64,000 nt of DNA, taken from positions 5,415,367 to 5,479,366 of the forward strand of contig CM067077.1 in NCBI GenBank assembly GCA_033980235.1, read 5' to 3'. The position numbers were made by a program, and so were the translations under genes. Position 1 is the first letter of the stretch; the number at the start of each line of letters is the position of its first letter. Origin of the DNA: Diadema setosum. Taxonomy: Eukaryota > Echinodermata > Echinoidea > Diadematoida > Diadematidae. The notes beneath the pieces were generated by a model. It saw only the letters and a program-made list of their open reading frames with translations. It did not search any database and had not been told where the DNA came from. Below are positions 1 to 11,200 of the stretch, one piece after another.

Positions 1-634
1 CATGATTATGTGCATCTTAATGAGTACATTCAGGTGTCTGGACAATAACGATTGTGTGATCATGTATCGTCACTAACAAAAGAATTGTTTCCCTCATTTC
101 AGTCTTGTTTCGCTGATGTGCTTTTTTCAGATGGAAATGTCTTTGAATAAATACAGATGATGAGGAGCAGCAAAACCCGAGAACATGACAAATTTTGTGT
201 TAAAAAATGGGTAATTGCTGAATTGCACATTTTCGCACACGCATAAGACCTTGCCTAATGGCAAGATATACCATTATTGTCCCTTCTTGCACTGGAAAAT
301 AAGCTGCAAAAAGTAAAATATTGAAATCACAAATGAAAATCATTCTGCCGAAATGAAAGCTTTCTTTTAAAATAGATATTGCCTGCTTCTCCCTAGGAAA
401 ATTGTTTGAGGCATGATTTCCTAACATACACCACAACTGCACATTCATTTTACTTGGTTTTTGTGAGTTATTTTCTTCTGCACATATAGTTTTAGATTTC
501 TCAAATCTCCGTCTTGTTCTTCTCCCGGCTTGCTGGCGGCGACGATGATCGGATCAAAGCAGTGAAGCATGTTAAAAATGTTTTTGTGGCACTTTAGAGA
601 TGTATAGGTGCATGAATTAATTAACGATACGATA
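1..634. other. intergenic, nothing recognised
   Basis: AT-rich sequence with short chance frames only. No conserved motif, splice-flanked exon or repeat with a partner in this window was found. Confidence 0.6.
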
Positions 635-1418
635 TTAACCCTAATCAGGCTGGGCTTTTTTGGCTATGCTATATCTGGGGGGGGGGGGGGGGGGCGGATT
701 CCGCCCCCCCCTTCAGATCTCGCCTATGGAACGCGCGATTGCGCCGAAAATCGGCACATGCGACGCCCGCGACGTATTCTATCAAAATGTACGGTTGCTT
801 TCTCCGAAAAATTTTTCTTATATTTTATATTAATTAATTATTGTAATTTATGCATGAAATCAGTTTTGGGCTCTAAATCACTTATTAATGATCCAATTAA
901 GCTAATTTCTTTTTTAAAATGTTTCTTGTATCATTCTTCTGAGACATAGGATAAAAAAAAATCTGTATCGAAATTAATTTCTTATGTATTTTATTGTTTT
1001 TTGAATTTCTTATGTATTTCTTTGTTTTTTGCCCTTTTGTTTTTGTTTGTTTTTTGAGCAAAATTTGTCACAGACATTTTTCGAAGCATTATTATGCTAA
1101 AATAAATTAATATTGGCCATTCTAAGTGAAGATATGAATTTTTATGTGAATTAATTGAAAAAACACAATTTGCATTGGATTTGTACACAAAATCACGTTT
1201 TGGAGCAATTTTGGGGTTGACAAATTTTTTTTCAAACGGGCGCCGCGTCAAAACGGTACGCGCGGGCGCAACAATTTGGGTCTCAAAAGTTGCGCGATAC
1301 TTAAAAGAAAAAAGTCATGAAACATCGCGGCGGGAGCTTATCGCGTTGCGAAGATATTGCGCGAAACGTCGAGGGGGGGGCGGATTCCGCCCCCCCCCCC
1401 CAGCCTGATTAGGGTTAA
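635..1418 (-). mobile_element. piggyBac-like MITE, copy A (TTAACCCTA ends)
   Basis: The left end TTAACCCTAATCAGGCTGGG mirrors the right end CAGCCTGATTAGGGTTAA. Next to each end is a G/C run flanking GGATTCC. TTAA on both sides and termini beginning CCCT match the piggyBac superfamily. The interior matches copies at 2613 and 10503 in the opposite orientation. There is no transposase frame. Confidence 0.8.
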
Positions 1419-2612
1419 ATGTCCTAGTATATTAGGTCCATGGTACATTGTACATTTGTACATGTATCACATGTACGGTACCTTGATGTAATCAATTTAG
1501 AGATTAATTTTGTGTCTGGGAGGTGAATAATCGGGTGATTTTGTGTGGCTTCCCGCTTCTGACGTAAAGTGTGACCTATGGTTTATATTAATCCAAGGAA
1601 ATTCCATATGTCATCTCTCCATGCATACATCTATGGGTTGTCCTTGTGACGCTAATTACTAACAAACTTTTGATTTTATGTCTGCAACACTGACGTACGA
1701 ACACATACAAAAAAAAATTACTCCCTTGCGGAGTGAAAATTACACCCATGTCTGCAAATCTGCGACCAATGCCAACATCTGATACAATTTTGAAGACAGT
1801 CTGCAAATCCTATGCATGCTGAAAAAAATAAGTGTTCTTGAAATTACAAAGTGTGCTTGTAATTACAAGACATGAACATGTATTGTTCAGGAAATGCACG
1901 AAATGAGATATCTGATATGGCTTCCAACAAGGAGCTCATTATGACTTTATTGTTCTGAAACTGAACAGATGGCGGGGCTTACTGTTTAATTTTGATGTTG
2001 TTTTGTAGGCATCTGTAAATTTAAGCCACATCAAAGTGCCTACTACTACATTGGATAGTCCTATTCCCGTGAAAGGGAAATTCCAGGCCAGGTACATACG
2101 TACAATGTAAGAAAGCCTAATATTAGAAAGAGAAAAATCTTACGAGCACAACAGGGAAAATTTGATAAAAATCAGTGAAGTTATGAAATTGAAAATTTGC
2201 TAACTTCAGCAATACAGTTCTCCTACATTTAAATTGAATATGAATAGTGAGAGCTGATGACGTCATAACCTCACAATTTTCTACTGACCGTGTACACAAA
2301 AATGACAAAAATCAATTTTTCTGCAATTATAGTGTAAAGACATAATGTTAGTCCTGGCTGACTACCTTCAAAATCATGATCAGTCAGGCATATTAAGATT
2401 TGAGACTACAGCATAATTGCAGTCGAACAAAAATCTGGAAATTTCAAGTTTTTGTGTACAAAATGTATGGCAAGTTGTGAGGTGATGACATCATCAGCTC
2501 ACTCATTTGCATATTCACAATGACTGTTCAAGAACTGTAGTAGCTCAATGGCGAAGATAGGTGAAACTTCACAATTTTGCAACTGTCAGTTAAGCACCAA
2601 TTTTAAACATTT
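1419..2612. other. intergenic spacer between two TTAACCC elements
   Basis: Non-coding and AT-rich. No feature identified. Confidence 0.6.
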
Positions 2613-3382
2613 TTAACCCTATTCCCACGGGGGGGGGGGGGCAAGCTCGACGTTTTGCATGATTATTCCACAACGTGTGATGCTCTCGCCGCGACATTTT
2701 ATGACTTTTTTCTTTCAAGTATCGCGCAACTTTTGAGACCATATTTGTCACTCCCGGGCATACCGTTTTGAAGCCACGCCCTTTGAAAAAAATTCATCGA
2801 CCCAAAAATTGCTCAAAAACATGATTTCGTGTTCAAATCCAATGTAAATTGTGCTTTTGCAATTAATTAATATAAAAATAAATATTTTTACTTTCAATGG
2901 CTGATATTAATTTATTTTAGCCTGATTATGCTTTAAAAAAGTTTCTGCGACAAATTTTGACGAAAAAACAACAAAAACAAAAAGTAAAAAACAAAGAAAT
3001 ACATATGAAATTCTACACACAATGAAATACATAAGAAATAATTATGAAGCCGAATTTTTGCTTCAATATTATTGTTGAGGATATTGAAAAGAATATGTTC
3101 ACCAAAAATTAGAAGTCCTGGAGCTTTATTTTTTGATTTATAGGCAAAAAATTATTTTGCATAAATTAGCATAAATTAATATAAAATGCATAAATTAATA
3201 TAAAATACATAAATTAAAATTTGAAAAATCTGACTATACAGTCTTATAGATTACATTGGCCTCTACCTCAGTGCAAATTTTCGCAATCCAAGACCGAAAT
3301 CTGAAGGGGGGGCCAAAAAGGCCCCCCCCCCCCCCCCCGGTGGTTTCAAGTCCCTCAAAAAACCTGGTGGGGTTAGGGTTAA
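2613..3382 (+). mobile_element. piggyBac-like MITE, copy B
   Basis: It runs from TTAACCCTATTCCC to GGGGTTAGGGTTAA and has G/C runs inside both ends. It shares GTATCGCGCAACTTTTGAGA with copy C and, reversed, with copy A. It is non-coding. Confidence 0.8.
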
Positions 3383-3582
3383 ATAAGTCCATCGTCAAAT
3401 AAAGCAAAATAAAACCTTTCCAGTGATACCTAACTTGTAATATAACAAGAAATATTCCTGTAGTTTATGATAAAAAAATCCCCACATTTTCTCATTACTA
3501 TTTTTGCATTTTCAGCAGTTTTGTTTTTAAACAAGAATGGAAATAACTTGTTTGTGATCAAACTCTTCAAATAGATAAATAT

Positions 3583-4333
3583 GTGACCCGCTACAACAAA
3601 AAGGTCCTAAAGTCGCGCACAGTCGAAGCCGTGAAAATCAAGTTTGAAGTCAGAGCATTAAAATTGGTCAAAACTTACGATTTTCTGATTTTGATATATT
3701 ATTGGAGTCTAACATGTCTTCTATCATCTGTCGAAATTTTGAAACAAAATGACCAAAGGAAAGACTAAAAAATATCGTTTTTCTGAGCCATGTTTTTTGG
3801 CGTTTCACTGAAGCAGAAACTGGTTCGAAAATTTGGATTGAGCGCCACAGATGGGTTCCGCCCCTAACAACGACCAGAGTGATCTCATTGGTCAGTTTGC
3901 TGCTTGCTGCTAACCGAAGCGTGAAGCTCGCACACTGCCCAGTCGACTGGTGCGTGCGGGCGGGGTGCGCTATGCTCAGCCGCTTCTCACACCCTGGTCA
4001 CTGATTGGTTGGTGAGGAGACCGCCGACGCTGATGTGCTTGAATGAACTCTTCGAGGGTTGCTAGGGCTAACCTTCTATTGTCCAGAGGTGAAAGCTGAC
4101 TTGCGTGTCCGTTGATCGCGATTGCGTCGAAAGGAAAACTTTTTCTCGAAACAGTGATTTTCCAGACGTCTCGACATGCTCTCTTTTAAACATCGATATC
4201 TCCGCAGATGATTATTTTCATAAAATGTGTTATATATATTAATCTAAAGCAGAAAGATTAGGGAATTATATCATGCAATTTTCAAATAATCGACCTCCCA
4301 CGACTTTAAGATCATTTTGTTGTAGCGGGTCAC
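3583..4333. mobile_element. MITE with GTGACCCGCTACAACAAAA termini
   Basis: Inverted ends of about 20 bases, GTGACCCGCTACAACAAAA and TTTTGTTGTAGCGGGTCAC, surround about 710 bases. The flanks read ATAT on both sides, so a TA target duplication is possible. A 259-bp relative lies at 46029. Confidence 0.75.
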
Positions 4334-5002
4334 ATATATAAATACACTGATAAACAAACAAATAAATGAAGATATGTACATGAATGTTTATTCATTAATT
4401 TTATTTGTTTATTGATATATCTATTTACTCAAGAAAACAAATTAATACAAGCGTGTAGACAAGTTCAACAAAAAAGCGAGCTACATATTCAGTACCTTAA
4501 ACTCTATCCTACAAAACATTAATCTTCCATCAGAAAGATGAGAGTCTCAAAGACAGATCCAAACCTAAGCAAGTTGAGATGAAGATGTAATTTTATTTTT
4601 GGTGCAAGTTTGACTTGGGTAGCTGGTCACTAATTTTCGGGCAGAAATCATCATGATAGTAGTGATGAGCGAGAGGGTAACGGGGTAACGTCATCTTGGA
4701 TGACCACAACAAGTATCATCAGAGTATTCGGTCGGCGTGCGGTCAAGAGTATAGGAGCTATTGACTTCCCAGTATTTAAATACGTACACCCTTTGTAGTC
4801 AACATGGCATATGCATACTACCTGCTGTATTGAGTAGAAGGTAACAGGGCACACGTTCGCCACAGTTGCAAGTACATTTGAGAATACACGGGGAGAAGTT
4901 TACCATTTGACTACCAAACCTAACTCAAGATTTAATATAGTCAAAAATATCTAATTAGAAGGAGTCACTTAGTACAAAGGCTTCCTTTAGCACAGAAACA
5001 AT
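4334..5002. other. intergenic, nothing recognised
   Basis: AT-rich with no supported gene. Confidence 0.55.
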
Positions 5003-5233
5003 ACGACAGTGGATCTATTTATTGCAAAAGCGGATATTTTCGCGCGACTAATTTTTCGCGCTTAGCCGGGCAAGAAGAGTTTCGTTTGTTTTCAATCCCG
5101 CGGAATCAGGACATTACGCACAGGAACATATGGCAAGCAAAAATATTCACATGCTTTTATTTTTCGCACTAGTTTATGGTTGCGTGAATTGCGCGAAAAT
5201 TTCAACACTGCGAAAATTTTCACTTTTACAGTA
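5003..5233. mobile_element. MITE family ending CACTTTTACAGTA, copy 1
   Basis: It contains GCGGATATTTTCGCGC near the left end and CACTTTTACAGTA at the right. It shares a CCGCGGAATCA core with copies at 9332, 14892 and 24365. The left end looks extended by an insertion. It is followed by a short (TTG)n run at about 5236-5260. Confidence 0.65.
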
Positions 5234-5269
5234 ACTTGTTGTTGTTGTTGTTGTTGTTTGTTTGTTTTT

Positions 5270-5430
5270 TGTTCTGGTCTACACAGGTTCATTCTTTGGT
5301 TGAACACGATTGATGATCTTGATAAATTGTTACATTAAGCAAGCATATTTATTACACTGCCAGGGAAAGGAGTGAAGAGCGTATCTGTACCAATATGCAC
5401 ATGAGCCTTTTACGAACTGGCTTACTAACG
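5270..5430. repeat. fragment related to the 42.0-kb AATAAGCCAGTT element
   Basis: It shares diverged blocks with 42280-42450, including TTGATAAATTGTTAC, GTGCACATGAGC-like text and GAACTGGCTTA. Its other end is missing here, so it is a partial copy. Confidence 0.5.
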
Positions 5431-6090
5431 GAAAATATTGCACAGCTATAAAATCAATTTCCTTTGTTTCATGCACTGAAATATTTAAGGAAGCCTGAAG
5501 AAATACGCGGCTGAGATGATTCCACTGCAAAATTTTCATGTGGTCAATGTCCATCTTCTGAACTGAGTTTCACATACAAAATGTATTGTGAGATCCATGT
5601 CACTGGATGTTTAAAGCACATGAACAAGGCAGCTGCATTTACAAACACTTCTACTTATCCTTTTCCATTGCTTTTTGCTTTCTTAAATATGGATCTAATA
5701 CTGACTTTGAATATATCCAAACACACACACACAAAATTGTATCTGTATATTATGCCAATCTCATGATTTTTACCTACTTGATTTCAGCATGGGGGCAATA
5801 TCTTCACAAAATAAACATGTTCCGATCCATTTGTATTCACCTCATATAAATATTTCTCATTTGCTTTGAAATAAAAGTGTTACTGAATTAAACCTCTTAC
5901 ATCTATCTTGGCACTCTTAGGAATCCACAGGAAAAAGACATTTGTACATGTACTTAAAAATAAAAAAAAGCTGCAACACGTCCTACTCCATAATCTTTCA
6001 GGCTTTGCCAATGATTTCTGGTGGTCTCGTGGCAGTATTATTCAGGCCGAAGAAATTCAATAAAAACAGAAAACAAACAGACGCTGACTG

Positions 6091-6356
6091 AGATGGTGAA
6101 ATCGTCGCTGGGGTGATAAGACCTTGTATCTGCAATTTTGGTGAAAATGAGTTTTTTTGATTAATGGTCAATAATGGGTTAAGTGATGTCCTGTCCAAAT
6201 CCCAACTGTCCTACTCCAAAAATGAAGCCACCACGGCATGTCAAAGGAAAGGCTATCCCATTCGCCACAGTGCTTGGCTGCCATGTTTTTTTACTCTCCT
6301 GAACATTTGACATTTTGAAGACACGAGGTCTTATCGCCCCAGCGATGAAATGTCTA
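6091..6356. repeat. inverted repeat with CGCTGGGGYGATAAGACC arms
   Basis: Arms of about 28 bases, CGTCGCTGGGGTGATAAGAC and its inverse, lie about 200 bases apart. It resembles a degraded MITE. It is downstream of PARK7. Confidence 0.45.
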
Positions 6357-7458
6357 GTCTTTGATATTTTTCTACATAGCCTGGCAGAGCACGGCACCTA
6401 CTTCATCACACTGATGAAAACCAGTGGTTCAATATGGTGCAAATTATGATAATATTGATAATATCTGCTTGCTTTTTGTTTGTTTTTCAAATGCAGCAAT
6501 TTTCAACCACATCACTGTGCTCAGAGCACTTTGCAACATAAAATCTGTAGGCACTGCCCATGAAACTGTCGTCACACAAAAATGATTGTATAAGCACAGA
6601 AGAAGAAATGTAAATATCAGCAAACCTTTTGCGACTAATCTCTTCAAAGATATAATTCACCCAACACCTTACTCCATTCCATGGATAGAGTGGCAAGCCA
6701 AAAGTTTTAAACTTTCCATATGCACACAACACTTGGAAAAATAATGTAGTTCTGGAAAAATTTTGCAAGAAACAATGAAGGACTTCTCTTAGGTTTATCA
6801 GCACAAAAGAATCTCTGCTTGGATGCTAAGACCCAAGATTGATTGAAACCTCACCAAAAAAAGAAATCCAACGGTGATAATATTTCCATGACTTCATCAT
6901 TACGGGCACACCTGTATGCCTTGCCATTCCGGAGAACACTTTGGAAGATGTTTCCATGGTAACAGACAGGATGCCAGTGATTGTACATGCAGCCCATATG
7001 TCCCAACACCGACATGAAGTCTGTACAGAAGAACAAAAAGACAGAAAGAGAAAAGATTTAAATGGTAAAGAAAAATAGACTCTTACATCCTTTTTATTTT
7101 TAATCCATACAGGAAAAGTCTCGCACTTCAGAGGGATAAAAATGATGACATATCTACGCCAATAAACAATATAGACATATAAATCTGATATACATTTGAG
7201 AGAGTCTTATGAGAGAGATGAAAACCATTTCAAACAGAAATATATAAATGCACCTATATACATTGTATCACACAAGCTCCCACAGCTTTATTCCTTTTTA
7301 TCTTAGAAATTTACAAGTACGTTCAGCAGAATATTTTATGTAGCAACCGCTTCTTATTGTAAAAATATTCAGAGACTCACATGACAGTCACCATAGAGTT
7401 ATCAGTTTGAAAATATTGCTCAAATTCTACAAATTAATTAAATGTTATTTTCCTATTA
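6357..7458. other. region downstream of PARK7, no supported gene
   Basis: Minus-strand open frames of 105 codons (6487-6804) and 61 codons (6851-7036) exist, and the second sits between plausible splice sites (ACAG at about 7023, CAG|GTGTG near 6911). I recognise no family in either and they lack flanking partners, so they are not called. Confidence 0.4.
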
Positions 7459-7875
7459 CAGAGACTCCAATTCTCCCACTTTCGGCCGCAGATCTCCCGC
7501 TCTGACGCCATTTTCTCAGAATCTCCCACTCTCCCTCTTGAGTTTGAATTTCTACCGCTCTAGCTCTATGTCTCCTTAAGACATCCTTTCTTCCACTTAA
7601 AACCCAACTTCTCTTGCCAAAATCTAGTCTTGTCATATATGTTAAAAAATGAGGCTACGATCGCACCAGACAGCATCTTTAACCCTCTAGAGCTTCCAAG
7701 GCTCTGAACTCCATCTGCAGAATGTAGACACTTGCAGGTCAAGATGTACAAGTAATATTGTGCGTACATAGGGCCAAATGTGCGCATGTGAGCAGTCTCC
7801 AGTTTGCTTGGGGGTCCAGGTGGGAGAATTTTCTGTTAGAGATACAATAGTGTATTCTAGGAGTTGGAGTCTCTG
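7459..7875. mobile_element. short inverted-repeat element CAGAGACTCC at the PARK7 3' end
   Basis: The ends CAGAGACTCCAA and TTGGAGTCTCTG are inverse. Flanking CCTATTA and CCTATAA could be a 7-bp target duplication with one mismatch. The CAGAG-type ends recall hAT elements, but this is only suggestive. The element starts 11 bases beyond the candidate PARK7 poly(A) hexamer. Confidence 0.5.
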
Positions 7876-7885
7876 CCTATAACCT

Positions 7886-7891
7886 TTTATT
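7886..7891 (-). terminator. candidate PARK7 poly(A) signal AATAAA
   Basis: TTTATT on the plus strand reads AATAAA on the minus strand, about 227 bases after the PARK7 stop. It is the first such hexamer I noted there. No cDNA is available to confirm its use. Confidence 0.4.
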
Positions 7892-8117
7892 TTCTTTAAT
7901 CACTATAATTGGGATGCAGTACCTTTGTCACTCTCATTGGGTTATCTTTTTCTGCAACTATAAATGGCAACAATGCGTTCAGACTATTTTTGATGAGTCT
8001 GTCAAAGATTCTCTCACATACCATATGTGGCAAACACATATTATATGCCATATTCATGATTAGTTTGATATCTTGAACGAGCCAAGCAACATCAGCACAA
8101 TTCTCCACTGACCTCCT

Positions 8118-8278
8118 TCAGACTTGGAGCAGCATGGGTGGTACGATCTTCTCCACCGTTGCATGACCTTTGACCTGCTCCACAATGGCCAGGGCGAACT
8201 CGAATGCCGTGCCGGGACCGCGGCTCGTGATCAGCTTGCCGTCCCGGATGACCCGGTCCTCCTTGTAGGTGAAAAGAC
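8118..8278 (-). CDS. PARK7: PARK7 coding exon 6 (last)
   Basis: The acceptor is GCACAAG|GTC. The exon encodes [20 protein letters not shown], then the [14 protein letters not shown] block and the C-terminus PPMLLQV before TGA. The first 28 bases of the exon and its acceptor lie in the first copy of a tandem duplication (8251-8424). Confidence 0.97.
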
Positions 8279-11200
8279 CTTGTGCAGTGCAGAGAGATGA
8301 GAAGGGAGACTCGTGAAAGTACTCTGAAAGGACTTTACAGTTGGGAATAGCATTACCGCTTTGAAAAAAAAAAAGGAAAAACATGTCGGGAATACCCGTA
8401 ATGGTTATGGTAAATTCTACTATTACCCAGTCCTCCGTTTAAGTGAAGAGATCTTGTGAAGTAAAGAAATAAGAGACAGGAGGTGCATGAAAATACTCTG
8501 AAAGGACTTTACAGAACAGTTGGGAATGGCATAGCTGCTTTGAAGAAAGAAAAATCATGACTGGAATATACTCACTGGTTATGCTAAATTTTATTACAGA
8601 TCTAATCTGATTATTTAAAGGCACATGGAACCAGTGGTTCAGTTGAATGCGTACGCGGGCGCACAGCAAAAGTTTCCTATAGAAACCTATGCTATCAACT
8701 CCTCGGTAGCGCCTATGCTGTGACCCATTTCCATGAGTCCGAAGAAGTCCGTTCCACTGTAGTCAGTGGTCCGATCACAGTTCGGCTCATGATTCAGCTG
8801 AGGGGGATGACAGCTTTAGCAAACTTCTTTTGTGATGTCATAATAACAAGCACATATGCACGCACCCTGGCATTACTACAGACTGCGCAATGCGCAGAGA
8901 AGACAACAAAGGCAGCATTACCTAGCAACACCTACGCGCTTTACTCTTGATGACAGCTCAACTTCGGCAATCTTCGTATCAATGCTAACGGTGATCGGCA
9001 GTATCATCCAACAGCGCCCCTGCATCCTCCAGGTCTATGCCCCTTTAAACTCTTTAGTGGTGATTTCAGTGGTGTTTGAAATCCTTATTCTGTGTGCCCA
9101 TATGTGCACTTTAAAGACCCAATAGCTTGGGATTGATGGGTGACCTAATTCATTCGCTGCTTGCCGGGGGTACATTCCAAAACCATGAATAGCACTGGTC
9201 AGCGAATATGTGCGTCGAAGCGTACAATTCAGTAACAGTCAATTCCAGTTGAGATTTTGCTGCTTGGTGTACTTACACAGAGATCAGTGACAAAAATGTA
9301 CATAAATTTCTTATGGGGATTATAAATCACATACTGTAACAGTGGATATTTTCGCGCAACTAATGTTTCGCGCTTGGCCAGACGAAAAGAGTTTCGCATG
9401 TTTTTAATTCCGCGGAATCAAGACATCAACCACTGGAACATATGGCATGCAAAAATACTCGCATGCTTTTATTTTCGCGCTTGTTTCTGGTTGCGTGAAA
9501 TGCGCGAAAATTTCAACACCGCAAAAATTTCCACTTTTACAGTATATCAAATCAGGTCACTGTTCCCACTCGAAAAATCTCCACACTATTTGGGTCTTTA
9601 CTAGACCAATAACTTCACAGTCTCTTTTCTCATACGCAATATACCCAGAGTTGTGATTTTCTATCACTTTTATTACAGTTTGGCATATTCCATTCTGAGG
9701 AGTTGTGCTTCTTCTCAAAGCTGAGAGTACTGTAAAAACTTTGAATGAGTACGCTAACAGGTCTACTGATGAAAATGCATGTCGCATGCTGTGGTTTGCT
9801 ACTATATCTGTAGGTTGGGCCGAGCATTCATGAAGCTCATGAACTGGTAACATGCGTGACTGACCCTCATTCTGGGAATCACGCCAAGCGATTTTTGAAT
9901 GAGGTTATCTTTTGCACAGTGGTGGGTCACAATCTTACCACTTTTCTCCAGTTTTTCCTTGACGCCCGGGTGGGAGGTGATCGTCTTCTTGACCCCGACA
10001 TTGTGGGCCAACAGAGCTGTTGGTGCTGCAATTGTAAAAAAAAAAAAATGTCAAGTTATAAACATGTTTGTATCTTAAAGGCATTGTTTACCATTTGCAC
10101 ATGAAACAAAATCCCAGCTTTAGTGCTTCAAAATTGTTCTGAAATGGGAGTTTGGGATAGAAACAACCAGTGTAAAAAAAGTTAATCAGAATAATCAATA
10201 TACAAAATATGAACAAAAGAAAATTGTTTCTAGACTAAACCGTATACAGTTATAGTTTAGTGGGAAAAATAGTGATATCTTCTTATATCTTAGGCTTTGT
10301 TGCAGATTTTTTTTATACAGGATGTTTTGTGATACTACTGACTTCATGCATCAAACGTAATAACTCAAACATTTCTAAATCATTGATCCCAATAGTAAAG
10401 AGTACCTTTAACAATTTAACCTACAAAAACTGATTTCAAAAGTCATGCATGTAAGTATGACTCTCATGGTGGAAACCAGCATCAGCTTTAATCATGTCTT
10501 TCTTAACCCTATTCCCAAGGGGGGGCATTCTGGCCCCCCTCGACTTTTCGCGTGATTATTCCGCAAAGCATGATGCTCTCGCCGCGACATTTGATGACCT
10601 TTTTCTTTCAAGTATCGCGCAACTTTTGAGACCACATTTGTCGCTCCCGGGCATACCGTTTTGAAGCCATGCCCCTTTGAAAAAAATTTGTCGACCCAAA
10701 AATTGCTCAAAAACATGATTTTGTGTACAAATCCAATATAAATTGTGTTTTTGCAATTAATTCATATAAGAATAAATATTTTTACTTTCAATGGCTGATG
10801 ATTTATTTTAGCCTGATAATGCTTTTAAAAGTTTCTACGACAAATTTTGACGAAAAGACAACAAAAACAAAAAGTAGAAAACAAAGAAATAAATAAGAAA
10901 TTCAAAGAACAATAAAATACATACGAAATAATCATTGAGCCAAATTTTTGCTTCAATACTATTGTTGAGGATATTGAAAAGAATATGTTCACCAAAAATT
11001 AGAAGTCTTAGAGCTTTATTTTTTTATTTATAGGCAATAAATTAATATAAGATATATAAATTAAAATTTGAAAAATCTAACTATACAGTCTTGTAGATTA
11101 CATTGGCCTCTACCTTTGTGCAAATTTTCGCAAGGATCGCGCAATCCGCGACCGAGATATGAAGGGGGCCAAGTGTGATTAGGGTTAAAAAGTCATCACT

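Noticed and set aside
6487..7036. Minus-strand frames of 105 and 61 codons downstream of PARK7, the second with possible splice sites
   Set aside because: No recognisable family, no neighbouring exons, and splice-like sites are common by chance.
10021..10104. Plus-strand frames over PARK7 exon 5 and other exons
   Set aside because: They are antisense shadows of the PARK7 exons.
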